Virus record (IMG/VR): IMGVR_UViG_3300035034_001213
Coordinates: 1 to 64,000 of that record
Origin: a virus
Length of the DNA stretch: 64,000 nucleotides
Direction: 5' to 3' (one strand)
Part shown: piece after piece, positions 42,789-51,473 of the stretch
Position numbering within the stretch: the stretch's first letter is position 1
Layout of the letters: each line of letters opens with the position of its first letter
The notes under the pieces: generated by a model
What the model was told of the DNA's origin: nothing
The model's database searches: none
What the model saw: only the letters and a program-made list of their open reading frames with translations
Translations under genes and position numbers: made by a program

Positions 42789-43082
42789 TTAGAACGTTCG
42801 TTCACGTAGCTGAATTTTGAGATCAGTCGTGAAATCGGGTAATTCCGTTATACTCGGTCCCATGTCAAGACCTTTTTCAACCAACGACCTTAACTGCGGT
42901 GTCAGCAGGTTCACGTTAGGAGGCGTCGGCTCAAGCTTTGCAATTTCTGCACGCATTTGATCTACGGGCATTTCTGGATTATCAACGATCGTCTGAGGCA
43001 AAGGATGACTCGATTGCATCCACCCCCAATCCACCAAAACCGTCTGACTTGCCAGATCCAGATCTTTCACTTTGAATTTCAT
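42789..43082 (-). CDS. Hypothetical protein between two transferase genes (97 aa)
   Basis: Small soluble protein, Pro-rich in the middle (KLEPTPPNVNLLTPQ), unknown family. The ATG at 43082 follows GGAGCG. Its first 101 bases overlap the end of the gene at 42982 in another frame. Confidence 0.55.
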   Translation of the reverse strand: MKFKVKDLDLASQTVLVDWGWMQSSHPLPQTIVDNPEMPVDQMRAEIAKLEPTPPNVNLLTPQLRSLVEKGLDMGPSITELPDFTTDLKIQLRERTF

Positions 43083-43956
43083 AAGGCGCTCCAAGTCCTG
43101 ACTTACTTTCGTTAGAATACCGTTGTCGGTGCAGCGTGTCCATCACCTCTAAAACTTGATCCAGTTTGCTAGAGGGGTCGTTAACCCAAACGACCCCACT
43201 GTACGGACTGGCCAACAGACGACAGAGTGCTTCGTAAGGATCGGATTGAATTTTGATGACTTCGTACAACTGCCTATAGATGTTTCTGTTCACGCATTCG
43301 TGTTGGACGTCGATCAACCCTACTGGTTTTTTCATCAACTTACCAAGCAAACCTAGTTCGCTGGCGGACGTACAGTAAACGACCTCAGATCGCCTAAGCA
43401 GATCGTGGCCGCTGACATGATTCCCGTAGACCGCCTCTGGAAAACTCTGTTCGATGCGAATCAACCAATCGTCCAGAGTAATGGGGTGCGGTTTGATCTT
43501 AGCGCCTTTCTTATATAGTTCATACACAAAGTGCCAATCGACCGCATGTTCCAATAGATTAGACCCAGGGAGAAAAATGACCGCTGGGATAGACTCGGTA
43601 TCAAACTGAGGGATCAGTCGATACTTGTCCAAACGCTTGGATAACAGTTCGGTAGGATCGATTGGCGTTACGGTTTGATCGTTGACTCCGTTAATAACGG
43701 ACTCGTACCGCAACGCGTCGTCGCAGTGTGTGATCAACAACGCGTGAGAAAAAAGTTCGGTGTAATGAATGCTCTTGAACTTGGGGTCGTGACTGTAGTA
43801 AACGTCGTAGAGAACTTCCTTATCCGTTTTACGTTCTAACGCCGTTGATAGGTCCACTAAATCGTTCAACTGGTCCGATCGTCCCACCGTACCTGTTTTT
43901 TGAATCTTCGTATACCCATCCCCTAACCGATCGTCAGCAAAGTTAGGTCGTGTCAT
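42982..43956 (-). CDS. GT-B-like transferase, capsule-synthesis type
   Basis: 324 residues. IKPHPITLDDWLIRIEQSFP resembles the KPHP stretch of capsule (KpsC/KpsS-like) and glycerophosphotransferase-type enzymes, and LLRRSEVVYCTSASELGLLG, LMKKPVGLID resemble their S-x-x-x-x-E-x-x-x-x-x-K-P nucleotide-sugar end. I infer a sugar or polyol-phosphate transferase of GT-B fold. The last 45 residues (Ser/Gly-rich) look low-complexity and overlap the 97-residue gene. Acceptor and donor unknown. Confidence 0.5.
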   Translation of the reverse strand: MTRPNFADDRLGDGYTKIQKTGTVGRSDQLNDLVDLSTALERKTDKEVLYDVYYSHDPKFKSIHYTELFSHALLITHCDDALRYESVINGVNDQTVTPIDPTELLSKRLDKYRLIPQFDTESIPAVIFLPGSNLLEHAVDWHFVYELYKKGAKIKPHPITLDDWLIRIEQSFPEAVYGNHVSGHDLLRRSEVVYCTSASELGLLGKLMKKPVGLIDVQHECVNRNIYRQLYEVIKIQSDPYEALCRLLASPYSGVVWVNDPSSKLDQVLEVMDTLHRQRYSNESKSGLGAPYEIQSERSGSGKSDGFGGLGVDAIESSFASDDR

Positions 43957-43958
43957 AA

Positions 43959-44201
43959 CTAGCTTCCTTCGAGTACGTTCCCCTCAGTTGGGGTAATCCC
44001 ACACTTAGCCAGCTCGTCCTTAACTCTCGCTTCGATCCGAGCGTTCATGGTAGCTTCCAGCTGTTGCATGGTTTGTTCAAGTCGATTGTCGAACGTTGTC
44101 AAATGTTCAAGCAACGCGTCCGTTAAGGTCTCTGCTTTTGTAAGCGCTTGTGTCGCTCGCTCATGAACTGACTGTTCAGATTCATTCTCTATATCCGCCA
44201 T
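43959..44201 (-). CDS. Small coiled-coil protein (80 aa)
   Basis: Heptad-rich helix through most of its length (TKAETLTDALLEHLTTFDNR, LEQTMQQLEATMNARIEARV). The ATG at 44201 follows AGAGGAATTGACC. It lies just downstream of the Ser/Thr-rich gene and might be a chaperone or partner for it. Function unknown. Confidence 0.6.
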   Translation of the reverse strand: MADIENESEQSVHERATQALTKAETLTDALLEHLTTFDNRLEQTMQQLEATMNARIEARVKDELAKCGITPTEGNVLEGS

Positions 44202-44213
44202 GGTCAATTCCTC

Positions 44214-44927
44214 TTAGTAAGTATACGTTGTAAGTCTCAAACTGGTCCGCGTCGTGTTAAACGTGGTGTTGATATTAATCGTCGTTGTTGTGTTTCTAGA
44301 CATCGCAGTGTCTCTGGACGTCACTCGATCGGTTATCACTGACGTGGTAATGGTAGTACTGCGGTCAGTTGTTCTCGACGTGGGAACGCTTGTGATTCTC
44401 GACGTCGTTGCGGAGGTTGACCTTGATGTAGTTCGATTAAACCCAGCTGAAACGAGCGTACTGTAGGTCGTGGTTTCGGTGATAGTTCCGCCTTTGCTAT
44501 CGGTGTAACTTGTGCTTCTACTCGTCGTTCTGTACGTTGGGGGAACGGAGGTCGAGAACGACGTTGTGTAGGTTGTCGTAAATGCGGTTGAGTATGAGGA
44601 CGTGTACGAGGTCGTAAATTGTGTGTTTACCGTTGTGTCTCTGAGGGTTGAAAACGAGGTCGTAAACGAGGTCGCTGCCACCCACTCGGTGGTTGTAGTT
44701 TCTGAAACCGACGTTGATCTTGACGTGCTCTGAATAATCGGGACACTGGTGGTGATTGTCCTCTGATAGGTTACCCCGGCTAACATACTGAAGCTGATTG
44801 GGGCAACGCTTGGCAACGCAGGAAACCCACGCCCAAGTAAAGAGGACAATTGGTTACTACTCAGAGTCCCTTGAAACTCAGACACTACGTCGGAAAAGGT
44901 AATGGGGGGAAGTGCCGGTAGAGCCAT
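44214..44927 (-). CDS. Extreme Ser/Thr-rich fibrous protein (237 aa)
   Basis: Residues 1-50 are ordinary (LPPITFSDVVSEFQG, then LPSVAPISFSMLAG), a pattern seen in phage tail-associated proteins. From about 52 to the end more than half of residues are Ser or Thr, with regularly spaced Arg and aromatics. Residues 104-127 show a strict four-residue repeat, [F/Y]-[S/T]-[S/T]-[S/T/A], six times over; similar tetrads occur at 88-95. No transmembrane segment. I infer a fibrous, possibly O-glycosylated virion decoration. It is adjacent to the 785-residue tail fibre and to two transferase genes. Confidence 0.7.
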   Translation of the reverse strand: MALPALPPITFSDVVSEFQGTLSSNQLSSLLGRGFPALPSVAPISFSMLAGVTYQRTITTSVPIIQSTSRSTSVSETTTTEWVAATSFTTSFSTLRDTTVNTQFTTSYTSSYSTAFTTTYTTSFSTSVPPTYRTTSRSTSYTDSKGGTITETTTYSTLVSAGFNRTTSRSTSATTSRITSVPTSRTTDRSTTITTSVITDRVTSRDTAMSRNTTTTININTTFNTTRTSLRLTTYTY

Positions 44928-44970
44928 CGGTCTCTCCTAGGATAAGGGACGTCCGTGTCCATTGACGGCG

Positions 44971-47328
44971 CTATTGACGATTGGTTAGCAAATCAAAGAG
45001 TTGATCAATTTGATTCTGCATCCCAGCCATCTCGACTTTCATCTCATCCAGTTCAGTGGATTTCTCATTGAAACCTTGAACCAATAGAGGTATGATGTCG
45101 GTATACGCCAGTGCTTTCTTATCATCTTCACGGTAACGCAGCAGCTCTGGAAAAACCTCCGCCGCCTCATGCGCCAGGAAACCAAAGCGTACCCGCCGCT
45201 CAGGGTCATCCTTGAAGATGTATTGCTTGGCCAACAGTCGGGTCAATTTCTCACTGACCGGACCAATCGACTCGATCGCTTCTTTTAACGACTCATCTGA
45301 CGAGTAGACAAAGTCCGCTGCCGTGATGATACCGGTAACCGTACTGTCTCCAGACTTCGTCACGTATTGAGAATCGTGATCGCCGCTCGTACGGTGGTCA
45401 TTCATCGCTTTGGCTTGCAAGATAGTCGTTGTCGCACTCGACGTACGTGACGCGGTGGTCGGTTGATTTACTTCAGCACCAGTCTCTATGCCGTTAAGTT
45501 TCGACTTGTCACCGATGCTTTGGAAACCAGCGTCAGTCGTACTGGCCACAGGAACCGTAGCCGCAACGCCAGTCGACGACGTTATTGTTCGGTTATTGCC
45601 TGAGCCCCCAACCGCCAGATCCGTATTCACGTTCACTTCAGCGCCAGCTTCAACGCCGTCCAACTTGGTTTTATCGGACGAAGACATCCAACCTGCCAAG
45701 GTAACCGTTGCACTACCGATGCTGGTATTGCTACCCGTCGACGACGTGATGGTCACTGATCCGGCAGCTCGATTCACCCCCAGATCAGTGCCAACGTTCA
45801 CTTGGGCACCAGCGGCGATTCCGTTAAGTTTCGACTTGTCGCCGATACTCATAAAACCAGCGTCTGTTGTCGTAACAACCGGTACTGCAACGTTACTGCC
45901 GGTGCTGGAGGCGAGCGTTAAGCTGTCGCCGGTTCCCGTCAACGAAAGGTTTGTGTCAACGTTGGGTTGCGCACCAGACTGAACGCTGTTTAACTTGGTT
46001 TTGTCCGCCGAAGTTAAAAGTCCAGCGGCAGCGGTTGTTGCCGAAGGGAGAACAACGTTCGTACCGTTGCTGTTGGTGATTGTAATGGTGCCTGAAGAGA
46101 CCGACTTGTCAAGGTTCGTTGAAACGTTGACTTGTGCTCCGACTTCAACCCCAATTAACTTATCGTAGTTAGCAATCGACATCAAACCCGCTGTGGTGCT
46201 GGACGACACAGGTAACGCGACATTCGACCCGGTGGAAGATACGATAGTCCTGGCGTTGCCACTGCCACCTAAGGACAAGTTTGTGTTGACGTTAACTTGT
46301 GCTCCGGCAGCGATGCCTGAGAGTTTGGTTTTCTCAGCCGCGGTGTAGTCCTCGCTGGACAGTCCTTTACCAGAAATCTTATCGACCTTGCCGTTCAAAG
46401 ACGCGTCGAGTTGGGTCTGCGTGTAATACCGTGCGTCGTGGTCGGCACTCTGGCGGTGGTTGTTCATCCCCGCTGCTTGAAGTACCGATGTGGTACTGGT
46501 ACTGGTTCGAGACGCCGTAGTGGTTGGGTTTACCTGTGCCCCAGCGGCAATGCCCGACAACTTGGTAAATTGAGCGGGGGACATCAACCCTGCGTCGACT
46601 GCATCTGCCAAGTCTAAGACAAACCCAGTACCGTTGCTGTTGGTGATAACGTACGAGGTGGCACTGCGAGTAACCGATAGATTACTATTAATGTTGCTTT
46701 CAGCACCTGGCTGGATGCTGTTTAGCTTAGTCAACAGGGCGTCGGTAAAGTCGTTCTCGGACAAGGCCTTGCCCGTTACCTTATCGACTTTGTCGTTCAA
46801 AGCGGTCCCCAACCCTGAGATTGAGGCGATCGACAGATTGTCTAGGTCTGCCCGGTTGAGCTTGATGTAATCGACAATTTCTTGCAACTCATTCAGCGTT
46901 GTATCGTCACTGTTGATGAGTGCGTTGATTTGATCGACCGCATCTTTAAGAACCTTGCCCTGGGCGGCAGACAGGGGTACGTCTGTGCTGGTGCTGGTGA
47001 GGTTGTCGACGATGGACGAAATATCGACCTTCAAAGCCAAGGCCGCGTCCGCCAGCGTCTTCGTGTAGTATCGAGCGTCGTGGTCGTCGCTGGCGACGTG
47101 ATCAAAAATACCCTTAGCCGTCAACAGACTGCCTTCGCTATTGATGGTTCTCAACGAAGTAATGGCGTTTGGCAATTCACCGAGGCCTACTTGGGCCTTA
47201 GTGACAGCGTGTGGATTCGACGTATCGGCGATGTGCGTGTCTGTTGAGACGAGGAGAGTATCGAGCTTCTCCTTCAATGCAGCAAAGACGGCATCGATCG
47301 ACGACTTAAGCTGAACGTTATCGGTCAT
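44971..47328 (-). CDS. Tail fibre with S74 intramolecular chaperone
   Basis: 785 residues. The middle is made of about eight repeats with a K-x-K-L-x-G-[IV]-x-x-G-A-x-x-N core, each followed by a Ser/Thr/Gly-rich strand stretch, and there are three DDHDARYYT-type motifs; this is the trimeric fibre pattern. The C-terminal 109 residues are a peptidase S74 domain starting at SDESLK (Ser677, catalytic Ser and Lys). It includes FGFLAHEAAEVFPELL and a final coiled coil. The domain guides trimer folding, then cleaves itself off. Role: host receptor binding. GGGGAATTACCGCT precedes the ATG. Confidence 0.85.
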   Translation of the reverse strand: MTDNVQLKSSIDAVFAALKEKLDTLLVSTDTHIADTSNPHAVTKAQVGLGELPNAITSLRTINSEGSLLTAKGIFDHVASDDHDARYYTKTLADAALALKVDISSIVDNLTSTSTDVPLSAAQGKVLKDAVDQINALINSDDTTLNELQEIVDYIKLNRADLDNLSIASISGLGTALNDKVDKVTGKALSENDFTDALLTKLNSIQPGAESNINSNLSVTRSATSYVITNSNGTGFVLDLADAVDAGLMSPAQFTKLSGIAAGAQVNPTTTASRTSTSTTSVLQAAGMNNHRQSADHDARYYTQTQLDASLNGKVDKISGKGLSSEDYTAAEKTKLSGIAAGAQVNVNTNLSLGGSGNARTIVSSTGSNVALPVSSSTTAGLMSIANYDKLIGVEVGAQVNVSTNLDKSVSSGTITITNSNGTNVVLPSATTAAAGLLTSADKTKLNSVQSGAQPNVDTNLSLTGTGDSLTLASSTGSNVAVPVVTTTDAGFMSIGDKSKLNGIAAGAQVNVGTDLGVNRAAGSVTITSSTGSNTSIGSATVTLAGWMSSSDKTKLDGVEAGAEVNVNTDLAVGGSGNNRTITSSTGVAATVPVASTTDAGFQSIGDKSKLNGIETGAEVNQPTTASRTSSATTTILQAKAMNDHRTSGDHDSQYVTKSGDSTVTGIITAADFVYSSDESLKEAIESIGPVSEKLTRLLAKQYIFKDDPERRVRFGFLAHEAAEVFPELLRYREDDKKALAYTDIIPLLVQGFNEKSTELDEMKVEMAGMQNQIDQLFDLLTNRQ

Positions 47329-47348
47329 AGCGGTAATTCCCCGTACCC

Positions 47349-47391
47349 AAAAATAATAAGACGAGGGCGCCCTGGTCTCAGGAGCCCTCGT
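47349..47391 (-). terminator. Terminator after the 47405 gene
   Basis: Read on the minus strand, ACGAGGGC and GCCCTCGT form the stem around a 15-base loop, followed by CTTATTATTTTT. It separates the 47-49 kb genes from the tail-fibre gene. Confidence 0.65.
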
Positions 47392-47404
47392 TGGTGATCC
47401 AAAC

Positions 47405-47875
47405 TCAACTCGCCGGTGACGTACTGCAAAGTCCGGGAAACGATAACGTTTCCCATAACGCAGTTAAGGTGAGTTCCGACTCCGTCCACGCAATGACCGA
47501 CCCAGCCTTGCTAAGCGCCGAAGCTATAAGCGCCGGACTCGACCACTCGTTACGTACCTCACCTTGGTAAAGGACGCTTTGAGGCAGATTGGTCTCTGGC
47601 TTTGAAAGCTGCTGTTGCAAGAACTTTCTTAGGGCACTCGTGTCGAGTACCCTTGTCATGGTGACGGCTCGGTCTGGATACCGTGAATCAAAATTATCCA
47701 GGGTCATGAACATCACCCCAGCTTTCGAATCGATCATGCACACTCGGTCGTTTAACTGAATGGCCACACGATCGCCTGGGCGGTTCGTTAGGGTGCGGCG
47801 AATCTTAGCCAACCACCCAAAATCACTGATGAACCACACTTTGACCCAAGTCTGTTTTCTACCCTTCTTTGTCAT
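47405..47875 (-). CDS. Hypothetical protein (156 aa)
   Basis: Basic N-terminal segment (MTKKGRKQTWVKVWFI), then a mixed alpha/beta protein of unknown family. The ATG at 47875 overlaps the end of the holin-like gene. The frame extends further upstream but only within that gene. Confidence 0.55.
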   Translation of the reverse strand: MTKKGRKQTWVKVWFISDFGWLAKIRRTLTNRPGDRVAIQLNDRVCMIDSKAGVMFMTLDNFDSRYPDRAVTMTRVLDTSALRKFLQQQLSKPETNLPQSVLYQGEVRNEWSSPALIASALSKAGSVIAWTESELTLTALWETLSFPGLCSTSPAS

Positions 47876-48110
47876 CGATTTTCTTCCCTGACCACTTCTC
47901 ATAGATGTCCTTGACCGCCTCAACGTCCTTAGTGTTGTTGAATGCGTTACCGATGAGCTTAACGATTTTGTCGTCGATTTCGTTGTCGGTCTTAGCAGCC
48001 ATCTTAACCAAAAGAGAAACGATGATCTGCTTAACGGCCTTGTTGCCAAGAAGACTCACGATAACAACGCCAATTTTACCGAGGATGCTGTCTTTCTGTT
48101 GTTCGCTCAT
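47859..48110 (-). CDS. Small membrane-active protein, possible holin (83 aa)
   Basis: Two hydrophobic or amphipathic stretches (KIGVVIVSLLGNKAVKQIIV and SLLVKMAAKT) and a charged C-terminal third. The size and composition are compatible with a holin, and an endolysin lies 7 kb away, but the segments are short for clear membrane helices. AGGAGCTAAGCA precedes the ATG. Unknown otherwise. Confidence 0.5.
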   Translation of the reverse strand: MSEQQKDSILGKIGVVIVSLLGNKAVKQIIVSLLVKMAAKTDNEIDDKIVKLIGNAFNNTKDVEAVKDIYEKWSGKKIDDKEG

Positions 48111-48181
48111 TGCTTAGCTCCTGTTTTTCGAAAAAAGAAATACTGTCATATCATTTCCAAGGTTTGGGGACTACCACAGAC

Positions 48182-49057
48182 CTAAGGGGTAAGTGTGGGT
48201 AATTGGGAAGGATTGATGTCGCTGTTCAGAGCAAAGTCAGACACTGCGTTCTCATCAATCGCTCTGGATAGATCCCACGTGCTGAGGTCGTCTGTCATAC
48301 CGGTACTGTTGGCAAAGAATGAGTTTGCATTAGCGATGTTGGTGGTCGTCCAATGCGCCAGCCGCAAGGGTTCAACCAATGACGTCCCACGGAACATATT
48401 CGAGGCATCGGAAGCGGTTCTGAAATGAGGCTCGTCTGTGGCCGTGACGCTGAAGTTTCTCTTGGCGTCGAACGCGTTGGCCCAATTGTCCATAATGAAC
48501 TCAGCACCCCACGCCTCGATATCCACCAACCAATCTCGGTCGTCTATCAAGCTGCCGCTGGAGTCGTAAGAGCCTTCGGCAGTGCCTGTGACTCGAACTC
48601 GGTAACTCCCAGGCTCCTCGTACGTGTGTGAGGGTTTGGCGCCATTAACGAAATCCTCCATGCTACCGTCGCCCCACTTGATCGTACCGGTGAAGTTAAT
48701 AAAGCTTAACTCCACAGTAGCGTTCTCAGCATCGACCTTATCGGTCTTCACCAGCCAGACCATTGGATTGCCCAAGATACCGGTCATCAAAATAGCGGCA
48801 ATCTCACTGCGTCTCAACTCGCCCATCAATTCTGGGTTTGAGAAGAACTCGTCGGTGAACATCGATGGGTTGTCCCGTTTAGCTTGAAGTACTACCCACG
48901 CAAAAGCATCGCCTTCGTTTTGCGCTAAGGATAGAGCCGAATCAAGATTCGCTCGAGTAATAAGACCGTCAGCAAAATCGAGAACGGCCTGCTTGTAGGC
49001 ATCGATCGCTGAGTTCATCTCGGTACATTTAACGTTTACATCTGCCAGCGTTGCCAT
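48182..49057 (-). CDS. BspA-like/PKD-like adhesin or tail protein (291 aa)
   Basis: An N-terminal helical region (residues 1-95) is followed by a PKD-like strand stretch (GTIKWGDGSMEDFV, HTYEEPGSYRVRVTGT). A C-terminal part resembles BspA/DUF285 repeats (DASNMFRGTSLVEPLRLAHW, TTNIANANSFFANSTGMTDD then LSTWDLS), the M-F-x-x-x-x-x-x-x-x-L-x-x-W pattern. Such proteins bind surfaces, so I infer a fibre or adhesin. A truncated copy of its first 28 residues lies at 40848. Confidence 0.65.
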   Translation of the reverse strand: MATLADVNVKCTEMNSAIDAYKQAVLDFADGLITRANLDSALSLAQNEGDAFAWVVLQAKRDNPSMFTDEFFSNPELMGELRRSEIAAILMTGILGNPMVWLVKTDKVDAENATVELSFINFTGTIKWGDGSMEDFVNGAKPSHTYEEPGSYRVRVTGTAEGSYDSSGSLIDDRDWLVDIEAWGAEFIMDNWANAFDAKRNFSVTATDEPHFRTASDASNMFRGTSLVEPLRLAHWTTTNIANANSFFANSTGMTDDLSTWDLSRAIDENAVSDFALNSDINPSQLPTLTP

Positions 49058-49097
49058 CGGGTTACCTTAATAAAGACGTGGATTCATAAAATGGGAA

Positions 49098-49122
49098 TAA
49101 GAGGAGGCCCGAAGGCCTCCTC
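49098..49122 (-). terminator. Terminator ending the desaturase/radical SAM operon
   Basis: On the minus strand the stop codon of the last desaturase runs into GAGGAGGCC-TTCG-GGCCTCCTC, then TTATTCCC. On the plus strand the same hairpin is followed by TATTTTTT, so it may work in both directions. Confidence 0.75.
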
Positions 49123-49934
49123 TATTTTTTCGTCGCGGCTTTCAAAACATCGCTCAAATCGCAGGCGTCGTGGCCACGTCTAGGTTTCTTTATCAACCAA
49201 ATTACCCAAGCGGCTGGATCGATCTCCCACCATTTTATTTGCGTGTTCCAACGAGTTGGATACATGTGATGGTTGTTGTGCAGTCCATCGCCTAAAGTCA
49301 TTACGTGCATAAACCAACTGTTTCTACTTTCATCGGTTGTGTCGTAGTTACGGTACCCCCACTGATGTCCAGCAACATTGAACAGTCCTTTCAGATGAAA
49401 CATACACGCAGCCGGAATGCAGTATGCGTAAGCTGCGATCTTCCAATCAATCAAAGTCAGGACAAGGCTGAACATCAATAGAATAGGTACGTAGTATTTA
49501 TGCGTAAACTTGAAGAAGGGGTCTTTCAGTTCTTTCTTGATCAACCTGAGTTCAAGGTGCGGTACGTAATCGGTCCAGTCGCTGAACCACGACGTTAAAA
49601 CCCCTCGACCAACAGGACTGTGAGGGTCCTTCTCAGTGTCTGTGTGCTTATGATGCGATCGATGGACCAACGTGTTGGTCAACGGTGAGGCGATGGTGCA
49701 CAACATACCACAGAAGATTAGAAGATACCGAATAGGTGCGTAGGTCTCAAACGAGTTGTGGGCAAGCATGCGGTGGTAGCCTATCGTGACTCCTAAGAAT
49801 CCGTATGTTAAATAGGCGATCAACGAGACCTGAAGCCAAAACCACCAACCATTATACACTGCCGCAGAAATGAACGACAATGCTCCAATCTGCAACGCGA
49901 GCTGCAAGTACTTCAGTTGTCGAACTTCAGACAT
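49122..49934 (-). CDS. Membrane fatty-acid desaturase, array copy 5
   Basis: 270 residues with all iron ligands: HRMLAH, HRSHHKHTD with DPHSP, HNNHH, and GHQWGYRNYDT. Hydrophobic stretches fit four membrane helices. Reaction: introduction of a double bond into membrane or CoA/ACP-linked acyl chains. It is the last gene of the array and shares a 50-base identical run with the gene upstream, so the two are recent duplicates. The start has AGAAGACTAATG-type spacing after the preceding gene. Confidence 0.9.
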   Translation of the reverse strand: MSEVRQLKYLQLALQIGALSFISAAVYNGWWFWLQVSLIAYLTYGFLGVTIGYHRMLAHNSFETYAPIRYLLIFCGMLCTIASPLTNTLVHRSHHKHTDTEKDPHSPVGRGVLTSWFSDWTDYVPHLELRLIKKELKDPFFKFTHKYYVPILLMFSLVLTLIDWKIAAYAYCIPAACMFHLKGLFNVAGHQWGYRNYDTTDESRNSWFMHVMTLGDGLHNNHHMYPTRWNTQIKWWEIDPAAWVIWLIKKPRRGHDACDLSDVLKAATKK

Positions 49935-49946
49935 TAGTCTTCTCCA

Positions 49947-50705
49947 CTATGTCGGTTTTTTGATAAGCCAGATTATCCAAGCCGCTGGGTCTAGTTCCCA
50001 CCAGCGAATTTGAGTGTTCCAACGACCGGGGTATTTATGGTGGTTGTTGTGCCACCCGTCGCCGAACGACAATATGTGCATTGGCCAACAGTTGCGACTA
50101 TCCTCGTCAGTATCAAACGATCGATACCCCCAGGAGTGACCGAAGACGTTTGAAAACCCTTTGTAATGATAAAAGAACAAAGCCGGTACGCAGTACAAGT
50201 ACACAGCTACTTTCCAATCAACCAATGCCAGCATTACCACAAACAACAATAAGATTGTAGCGTAATGTTGATGCGTGAACTTAAAGAAGGGGTCTTTCAA
50301 CTCCTTTCTAGCGGTTCGAAGATCTAACTTCAAATCAATGCCCATCCAGTCTCCAAACCAAGTTCCTTTGTATCCCATTACGCTTGGACTGTGTGGGTCC
50401 CTAGCTCGGTCTGTGTGTTTGTGATGCGATCGGTGAACCAGTACGCCAGTCAACGGTGAGGATACCGAACACAGCATTCCACAGAAGATCAGCAGATACC
50501 GAATGGGAGCGTAGGTCTCAAACGAGTTGTGGGCAAGCATGCGGTGGTAGCCTATCGTCGTTCCAAGAACACCCACAACAAAATACACCAATAGTGCCCA
50601 ACCAAACCACGACCACATCTCTTGATAGATCCCATAAGGAATGGCCACAATCGCAATCGCGTGTGTGGCGATTTGAAAATATTTCAATTTGGTTGACGGT
50701 TGCAT
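49947..50705 (-). CDS. Membrane fatty-acid desaturase, array copy 4
   Basis: 252 residues. Boxes HRMLAH, HRSHHKHTD, HNNHH and GHSWGYRSFDT are intact. It is closely related to the copy at 49122 (identical at nucleotide level over 50509-50558 against 49739-49788). I placed the start at the ATG 50705 because GAGGTACTA precedes it and it overlaps the upstream stop as TAATG; a longer frame extends into the previous gene. Confidence 0.9.
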   Translation of the reverse strand: MQPSTKLKYFQIATHAIAIVAIPYGIYQEMWSWFGWALLVYFVVGVLGTTIGYHRMLAHNSFETYAPIRYLLIFCGMLCSVSSPLTGVLVHRSHHKHTDRARDPHSPSVMGYKGTWFGDWMGIDLKLDLRTARKELKDPFFKFTHQHYATILLLFVVMLALVDWKVAVYLYCVPALFFYHYKGFSNVFGHSWGYRSFDTDEDSRNCWPMHILSFGDGWHNNHHKYPGRWNTQIRWWELDPAAWIIWLIKKPT

Positions 50706-51463
50706 TAGTACCTCGGTTTCTTTATCAAACGGATAACGACGGTTGGAATATCGACTTCCCACCAACGATCCCAGTTGTTCCAGTCGTTAGGGCGTGCATG
50801 ATGATTGTTGTGAAATCCTTCACCGCCTAATAACCAAGACACTAGCAACGAGTTGACTGACGCATCGTCCGTATCGTAGTTTCGATAGCCCGACGTATGG
50901 ATCCACGCGTTTGCAAAACCAAAGAGGATTCTTAGTAATGCAATCGGTAGTGCATACGCAAACAAAAACAAACGCCAATCGATGACTAACAGCAACGCTA
51001 CCCAACTGTAGATGATCTTAAAGTACTGGCGGTGAAAGAACAACATGTCTGGATCTCGAGTCAGATCCCGTATCGAACGAGGCGAACACTTCGACGTATC
51101 CATACCGATCGAGAACCAGGCTCTGAAGAACCCCATTGTCTTAGGACTGTGTGGATCTCCAGGTTTATCTGGGTACATGTGATGGGTTCTGTGTACCATG
51201 GCCCAAGTGACTGGTGAACCAAGACACATCAATGTACCACAGAACAGTAGAAACCACCGAACCGGAGTGTACGTAACAAAGCTGCGGTGCGATACGTATC
51301 GATGAAAGCCAACCGCGTTACCAAAGACGCTGAGAGTCAAGTAAACTCCCAACGTCCACCACAGCCAATGCCATTGCTGACTGTGGATTAGGTAAGTAAC
51401 CGCGACTATTCCAAAGACCGCATTGAACATCGTCAGTATGTTCGACTTGCGAGCTTCAGTCAT
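50705..51463 (-). CDS. Membrane fatty-acid desaturase, array copy 3
   Basis: 252 residues. Boxes HRYVSH, HRTHHMYPD with DPHSP, and HNNHHARP are present. HRTHHMY lacks the last His of HxxHHxH, as in many acyl-CoA delta-9 desaturases, so it is probably active. The GHxWG motif has become IHTSGYRNYDT. The start is the ATG at 51463 after TAGGAGAACCTCT. Coupled by TAATG to the next gene. Confidence 0.9.
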   Translation of the reverse strand: MTEARKSNILTMFNAVFGIVAVTYLIHSQQWHWLWWTLGVYLTLSVFGNAVGFHRYVSHRSFVTYTPVRWFLLFCGTLMCLGSPVTWAMVHRTHHMYPDKPGDPHSPKTMGFFRAWFSIGMDTSKCSPRSIRDLTRDPDMLFFHRQYFKIIYSWVALLLVIDWRLFLFAYALPIALLRILFGFANAWIHTSGYRNYDTDDASVNSLLVSWLLGGEGFHNNHHARPNDWNNWDRWWEVDIPTVVIRLIKKPRY

Positions 51464-51473
51464 AGAGGTTCTC

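Noticed and set aside
45488-47247. Plus-strand open frames and repeated DNA within the tail-fibre region, which could suggest a gene cluster or CRISPR-like array
   Set aside because: The repeats translate on the minus strand as protein repeats (K-L-x-G-x-x-x-G-A-x-x-N) of one long fibre; unit lengths vary and there are no constant spacers. The plus frames have no ribosome sites.
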